A model generated the notes under the pieces. It ran no database searches. It was not told where the DNA came from and saw nothing but the letters and a program-made list of their open reading frames with translations. A DNA stretch of 64,000 bases from NCBI GenBank assembly GCA_964527995.1, contig CAZGRP010000016.1, positions 1-64,000 on the forward strand, in the 5' to 3' direction. This DNA is from CAZGRP01 sp964527995. GTDB lineage: Bacteria > Zhuqueibacterota > Zhuqueibacteria > Oceanimicrobiales > CAZGRP01. Made by a program: the position numbers and the translations under genes. Every line of letters begins with the position of its first letter. Position 1 is the stretch's first letter. Shown here in pieces: positions 60,579-64,000 of the stretch.

Positions 60579-61295
60579 ATGGTCGCGCTATTTGTGGTGG
60601 TGACGGTCCTGGTGTTCCTGACCATCGACTACTTTGTGCAACGCGCCGAGGTGCGCCGAGCAGCGCAGGCCGCCGGCGTGTCGCATTCGGCCCTCACCCT
60701 GGTTGTGGAGCCGCAGCCGTTCTGGGTGCACACGTCGATTCCGGTGGCGCGTCTTCCTCGCGGCGTGTTTTTTCACCCCGGCCACACTTGGGTACAGCTC
60801 GAGCCGAGCGGAGAATTGCTTGTTGGCTGCGGCACGCTGCCGATCACGGTGCTTGGGGATTTGGACGAGGTGAACGTGTGGCCGGCCGGCAGCGAAGTCC
60901 GCGAGGGCGATCCGGTCATCACTCTGCGGCATGGTGAGCGAGCCATCACCTTGCCGGCACCGGTCGACGGCGTGATCGAGGAGGTCAACACCAGGGTACA
61001 GGAGGAGCCAGAGCGACTGCGGCACGACCCGTTCATGCAAGGGTGGCTTTGCCGCATGTCGCCCAAACGCCTGGCTCCGGGGTTGAAAAAGATGTTCGTC
61101 GGCGAGGAAATGCTCGCCTGGATGCGCCAGGAGATGCGGCGTCTGCGCGATTTCCTGGCATCGCTGTCCGACCATGGCGCACTGGCCGGCGCCACCCTAC
61201 AGGATGGCGGTCTGCCTATCGACGGGCTCGCACAGCGGGTCGATGACCGCACTTGGGCCCGCTTCGTGGACGAGTTCTTCGGGCCCGAGGCGTAA
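60579..61295 (+). CDS. Membrane-anchored GcvH-like protein lacking the lipoyl lysine
   Basis: 238 residues. An N-terminal membrane helix (VALFVVVTVLVFLTIDYFV) with positive residues after it suggests a cytoplasmic C-terminal domain. Residues about 75-165 align with glycine-cleavage H protein: FFHPGHTWVQLEPSGELLVG, VLGDLDEVNVWPAGSEVREGDP, ITLPAPVDGVIEEVN and RHDPFMQGWLCRM. The lipoylated Lys of GcvH (ESVKAVSD) corresponds to Glu in RHGERAIT, so it cannot carry lipoate in the standard way. About 55 further residues follow (EMLAWMRQEMRRLRDF). No glycine-cleavage T or P genes are nearby; it opens a module of ferredoxin and cytochrome subunits, so a structural or electron-transfer role is inferred. 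ATG 60579 follows TGGAGGTGG. Confidence 0.8.
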   Translation: MVALFVVVTVLVFLTIDYFVQRAEVRRAAQAAGVSHSALTLVVEPQPFWVHTSIPVARLPRGVFFHPGHTWVQLEPSGELLVGCGTLPITVLGDLDEVNVWPAGSEVREGDPVITLRHGERAITLPAPVDGVIEEVNTRVQEEPERLRHDPFMQGWLCRMSPKRLAPGLKKMFVGEEMLAWMRQEMRRLRDFLASLSDHGALAGATLQDGGLPIDGLAQRVDDRTWARFVDEFFGPEA

Positions 61296-61368
61296 GGGAC
61301 TCCTGGCGGCGGGCAGTGCCTTCTGTATGTTCGACACAGAGGAATGGATTCATCTCTTGGAGCCAGCG

Positions 61369-62181
61369 ATGAAGGCCGCCATCTTGACCGATCTGACGAA
61401 ATGCGTTGGCTGCGAGGCATGCGTTTGGGCCTGCAAAGAGATCAACGAACTGCCGCGCGATGACGGCGCCCGTAAACTGTCGGCAACCACGTGGACCGTT
61501 GTCGAGGAGCACAACGGCGTCTTCGTCCGTCATCAATGCATGCACTGCGTGGACCCGGCCTGCGCCTCCGTTTGCCCGGTCGCCGCCTTGCAGAAAACGC
61601 CCGAGGGCGCGGTGATCTACGATGAGACACGCTGCATCGGCTGCCGGTACTGCATGGTGGGCTGTCCTTTTGGCATCCCGAAGTATGAATGGGACAGTCC
61701 ATTGCCGCGGGTGCAAAAGTGCATCCTATGCTTCGAAAAACGGCTGAAGGAGGGTCGCCAGCCGGCTTGCACCGAGGCATGCCCGACCAAGGCCACGGTT
61801 TTTGGAGACCGTGACGAGCTCGTCCGGGAAGCGCAGCGCCGCATCCGGGCGCATCCTGATCGCTACGTTGACCACATATACGGTCTCCACGAGGCCGGCG
61901 GCACGTCTGTGCTCTACATCTCCGGCGTGCCCTTCGAGGCGCTCGGCTTCAAGGTCACGCTTCGTGACGATCCCTATCCACGCCTGACGTGGGAGATTCT
62001 GTCCAAGCTGCCCAACGTGGTCGGCGTCGGGGGCGTGCTCATGTTCGGCATCTGGTGGGTTGTCAACCGGCGTGAAACCATGGATAGGGTGCGCCGGGGT
62101 GAGCTGTCCCTGGAAGAGGCGTTTGGCGAGAAGGCAGTCGGCGATCGCCCCGCAGTCGAGGACAACTCCGATCTCTCCTGA
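61369..62181 (+). CDS. HybA/NrfC-like 4Fe-4S ferredoxin subunit with C-terminal membrane anchor
   Basis: 270 residues. Sixteen Cys in four clusters' worth of motifs: KCVGCEACVWACK (Cys12, 15, 18, 22), QCMHCVDPACASVCP, RCIGCRYCMVGCP and KCILC...CTEACP, the HybA/NrfC/PsrB pattern. A single helix (VVGVGGVLMFGIWWVV, about 216-232) lies near the C-terminus, as in HybA. There is no Tat or Sec signal peptide at the chosen start (ATG 61369, with TGGAG upstream) nor at the alternative ATG 61327, so the clusters probably face the cytoplasm, unlike HybA itself. Transfers electrons to or from the quinone-reactive NrfD-type subunit encoded next. Confidence 0.9.
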   Translation: MKAAILTDLTKCVGCEACVWACKEINELPRDDGARKLSATTWTVVEEHNGVFVRHQCMHCVDPACASVCPVAALQKTPEGAVIYDETRCIGCRYCMVGCPFGIPKYEWDSPLPRVQKCILCFEKRLKEGRQPACTEACPTKATVFGDRDELVREAQRRIRAHPDRYVDHIYGLHEAGGTSVLYISGVPFEALGFKVTLRDDPYPRLTWEILSKLPNVVGVGGVLMFGIWWVVNRRETMDRVRRGELSLEEAFGEKAVGDRPAVEDNSDLS

Positions 62182-62251
62182 CGGGGCTGAGTTCACAACA
62201 GAGATGGCCGCCTCATTTTGGTGATCCTGGCAACGACAAAGGACAACAGCC

Positions 62252-63835
62252 ATGAACCATCGGTTGCTCGGAAAGCTGACGTTCTGGAAGGGGCTTTTCT
62301 GGGTCATCCTCGCGGCGGGGCTCTACGCGACGGTCATACGCTTCGCACGCGGTCTGGGGGCGGCCACGCATCTAAACGACAGTTTCCCGTGGGGATTGTG
62401 GATCGGTTTCGACGTGCTGGTCGGTGTTGGCCTGGCCGCCGGGGGGTTCGTGATCGCGGCCACCGTGCACATCTTTCGCATGGAAAAGTACGAGCCCATC
62501 GCTCGTCCGACGGTCCTCACGGCGTTCCTGGGCTACCTGCTAGTGATCGTGGCTTTATTGTTCGACCTCGGGCGCCCGTACCGGATCTGGCATCCGCTGG
62601 TGATGTGGAATCCGCACTCGGTGATGTTTGAAGTAGCCTGGTGTGTGATGCTGTACACTTCAGTGCTGGCGCTTGAGTTCAGCCCGTTACTCTTTGAGCG
62701 GCTCAGATTGCAGAGGCCGCTGCGCGTGATCCGCAGCATCTACGTTCCATTGGTGATCATCGGCGTGCTACTCTCCACCATGCACCAGTCATCCCTTGGC
62801 ACCCTCTACGTCATTGCCCCCGACAGGCTCCATGGCCTGTGGTACTCGCCGCTCCTTCCGGTTTTCTTCTTCATAACGGCCATCGCCGCGGGTCTGGCGA
62901 TGACGATCTTCGAATCCTTCATGAGCTTCCGCGCCTTTGGCAAGCGCCTGGAGGCGGACCTGCTGGAAGGCTTGGGTCGAGTAATTGTCGTGGTGCTGGC
63001 CGTGTACGCGGTGTGGAAGCTGGAGGATCTCGCCAGTCGTGGTAACTTCGGGCTGATCTTCCGGGTTACTCCTGAGAGTGTGCTGTTTTGGGGAGAAATG
63101 GGCCTCGGCGTCGTTCTGCCGATGATCTTGTTCGCGCTGCCAAAGGTTCGCCAGAACGAGCACGGCCTGTTTTTCGCCGCCATGTTGACCATCATGGGGT
63201 TCATCCTCAATCGATTGAACGTGGCCATTACTGGTATGGCGGCTTCGTCCGGCGTCTCCTATTTCCCATCGTGGATGGAGTTCGCCGTCACCATGACCAT
63301 TGTCGCTCTCGGCTTCCTGCTTTTCGCCCTGGCCGTGAAGTATCTGCCTGTCTTCCCGCCGGGGGAGCTGGAAGCGGTGCGCCGACCCGAAGTTGCCGTG
63401 CGGCGCGCTCGCCCGGCGTTCCACGGCGGCGTACTGCTCGCTCTCTGGGGACTGCTCTTTGTCGGCATCGTCGTCGTGGGCTTCAGCCTCGAGAGGGACA
63501 ACCACAAGAAGGGTGAAGGACAGCAGCTCGGGGCCACAGAAGTGTTAAAGGCCACCTCCGCCGAGCACCTGGAACTGCCTGCGGCGTACACCTTCCCGAC
63601 CGCAGCAGGCAGTCCTGGGCCCGTGACCTTCAGCCACGAGAGCCACATCGATTCGCAGGAGCCGAGCTGCGCCACCTGCCACGCCACTCTCTTCCGGCTC
63701 ATTGAGCCGGGCAGGCCGGTGCAGGGTGAGATGACCATGGATCGGATGTACAAGGGCGACCTCTGCGGCGCCTGCCACAACGCGGAGCTCGCCTTCGACG
63801 TTCAAGATGACTGTAGCAGTTGCCATCAGGAATGA
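62252..63835 (+). CDS. HybB/NrfD-type quinone-interacting subunit fused to a triheme cytochrome c7-like domain
   Basis: 527 residues. Residues about 1-420 form a polytopic NrfD/HybB domain with about ten helices (PWGLWIGFDVLVGVGLAAGGF, LLSTMHQSSLGTLYVI, GFILNRLNVAITGM are typical), which interacts with menaquinone. After a last helix (about 390-412) a C-terminal domain of about 100 residues carries three heme c sites: CATCH (about 473), CGACH (about 505) and CSSCH (about 522), with extra His in TFSHESH for bis-His ligation, the cytochrome c7/c3 pattern. This domain must be on the outer face for heme attachment. Fusion of NrfD to a c-type cytochrome is unusual. Together with the upstream ferredoxin it would link cytoplasmic Fe-S, the quinone pool and periplasmic hemes. 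Confidence 0.9.
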   Translation: MNHRLLGKLTFWKGLFWVILAAGLYATVIRFARGLGAATHLNDSFPWGLWIGFDVLVGVGLAAGGFVIAATVHIFRMEKYEPIARPTVLTAFLGYLLVIVALLFDLGRPYRIWHPLVMWNPHSVMFEVAWCVMLYTSVLALEFSPLLFERLRLQRPLRVIRSIYVPLVIIGVLLSTMHQSSLGTLYVIAPDRLHGLWYSPLLPVFFFITAIAAGLAMTIFESFMSFRAFGKRLEADLLEGLGRVIVVVLAVYAVWKLEDLASRGNFGLIFRVTPESVLFWGEMGLGVVLPMILFALPKVRQNEHGLFFAAMLTIMGFILNRLNVAITGMAASSGVSYFPSWMEFAVTMTIVALGFLLFALAVKYLPVFPPGELEAVRRPEVAVRRARPAFHGGVLLALWGLLFVGIVVVGFSLERDNHKKGEGQQLGATEVLKATSAEHLELPAAYTFPTAAGSPGPVTFSHESHIDSQEPSCATCHATLFRLIEPGRPVQGEMTMDRMYKGDLCGACHNAELAFDVQDDCSSCHQE

Positions 63836-63852
63836 ATCCGGGAGGGTGAGGG

Positions 63853-64000
63853 ATGAAGCCCCCGGAAAAGAACTCGCGAAACCAGCGCCTCCTGCCCGAT
63901 GGCGCCCTGCGGTGCGTCTGGATGACGGCCGGGCTGGTGGCCTACAAGTTGTGCGATCGTGACTTCGAATGCGAACACTGTCGGTTTGATGGCGTGATGC
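63853..64000 (+). CDS. Second GcvH-like protein with N-terminal Cys motif (3' end cut by window)
   Basis: Only the first 49 codons are present. CVWMTAGLVAYKLCDRDFECEHCRFDGVM contains four Cys (C-x13-C-x5-C-x2-C) and resembles the N-terminal extension of GcvH-like proteins found beside respiratory genes in delta-proteobacteria and other anaerobes; there it precedes an HxGHxW-type H-protein fold. The H-protein domain itself would lie beyond the window, so the assignment rests on this short segment and on the neighbouring GcvH-like gene. GGGAGGGTGAGGG precedes ATG 63853, 17 bases after the HybB-cytochrome stop. Confidence 0.6.
   Translation, partial: MKPPEKNSRNQRLLPDGALRCVWMTAGLVAYKLCDRDFECEHCRFDGVM

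Noticed and set aside
1..64000. CRISPR arrays, prophage, insertion sequences, rRNA or tRNA genes
   Set aside because: None was seen: no regularly spaced repeats, transposase, integrase or structural RNA signatures.

Overview
The window is a GC-rich, gene-dense bacterial chromosome segment. The content points to a Gram-negative member of the FCB superphylum, near candidate phylum KSB1, Calditrichota or Zixibacteria. The evidence is a secreted protein with a FlgD/T9SS-type C-terminal sorting domain, a PorV-like barrel, an Omp85 protein beside a very large beta-barrel protein, a Wzi-like outer-membrane protein, Mpl (meso-DAP peptidoglycan recycling), lipoproteins and an archaeal-looking UbiA prenyltransferase. 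The taxonomic call is an inference from gene content. I saw no rRNA, tRNA, CRISPR array, prophage or insertion sequence.

Layout. (1) 1-5.8 kb: nadA on the minus strand (3' end cut by the window), then an operon of egtD (histidine trimethylation to hercynine), an OpuC/EgtU-like ABC ATPase, a fused binding-protein/permease, and a gamma-family PLP sulfur enzyme. (2) 6.1-10.2 kb: a lone HyuB, a HAD phosphatase, and an NHL beta-propeller protein with a promoter that predicts a leaderless mRNA. (3) 10.2-21.2 kb: an envelope and housekeeping run: giant beta-barrel protein, Omp85, UbiA, dtd, maf, RodZ-like, thioredoxin-like, mpl, tandem-R3H protein. (4) 21.3-24 kb: a methyltransferase and a YtcJ-like amidohydrolase. 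(5) 24-36.2 kb, all minus: a surface-polysaccharide block with three related GT2 enzymes, a PHP hydrolase, Wzi-like barrel, polysaccharide deacetylase, flippase-like protein, radical SAM/SPASM enzyme, GxGYxYP putative glycoside hydrolase and a small secreted protein. (6) 36.4-37.1 kb: a degenerate receiver-like small gene behind a strong sigma-54 promoter match. (7) 37.1-41.6 kb: LarA-like protein, NlpC/P60, M24 peptidase, RlmD. (8) 42-53.2 kb: central metabolism: alanine dehydrogenase, CoA-transferase, radical SAM, malic enzyme-phosphotransacetylase, and both class I fumarase subunits, separated by a 3.2 kb secreted-protein gene with an in-frame TGA. (9) 53.3-59.1 kb: PorV-like, PfpI, DUF123, UROD/MtaA-like, Uma2, and a second PLP sulfur enzyme. 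(10) 59.1-60.6 kb: a gene-poor stretch with a small Cys-rich ORF and a frameshifted CcmH-like remnant. (11) 60.5-64 kb: a sigma-54-preceded respiratory module: membrane GcvH-like protein lacking the lipoyl lysine, HybA-like ferredoxin subunit, HybB/NrfD fused to a triheme cytochrome, and the start of a second GcvH-like protein with a Cys cluster.

Most promising for new biology: the terminal GcvH-like/HybA/HybB-cytochrome module, and the egtD-transporter operon, whose binding-protein/permease fusion has the opposite domain order to the known ergothioneine importer. Plausible sigma-54 elements recur, and good sigma-70-like promoters (TTGACT-17 bp-TATCTT type) precede egtD, the NHL gene and larA.
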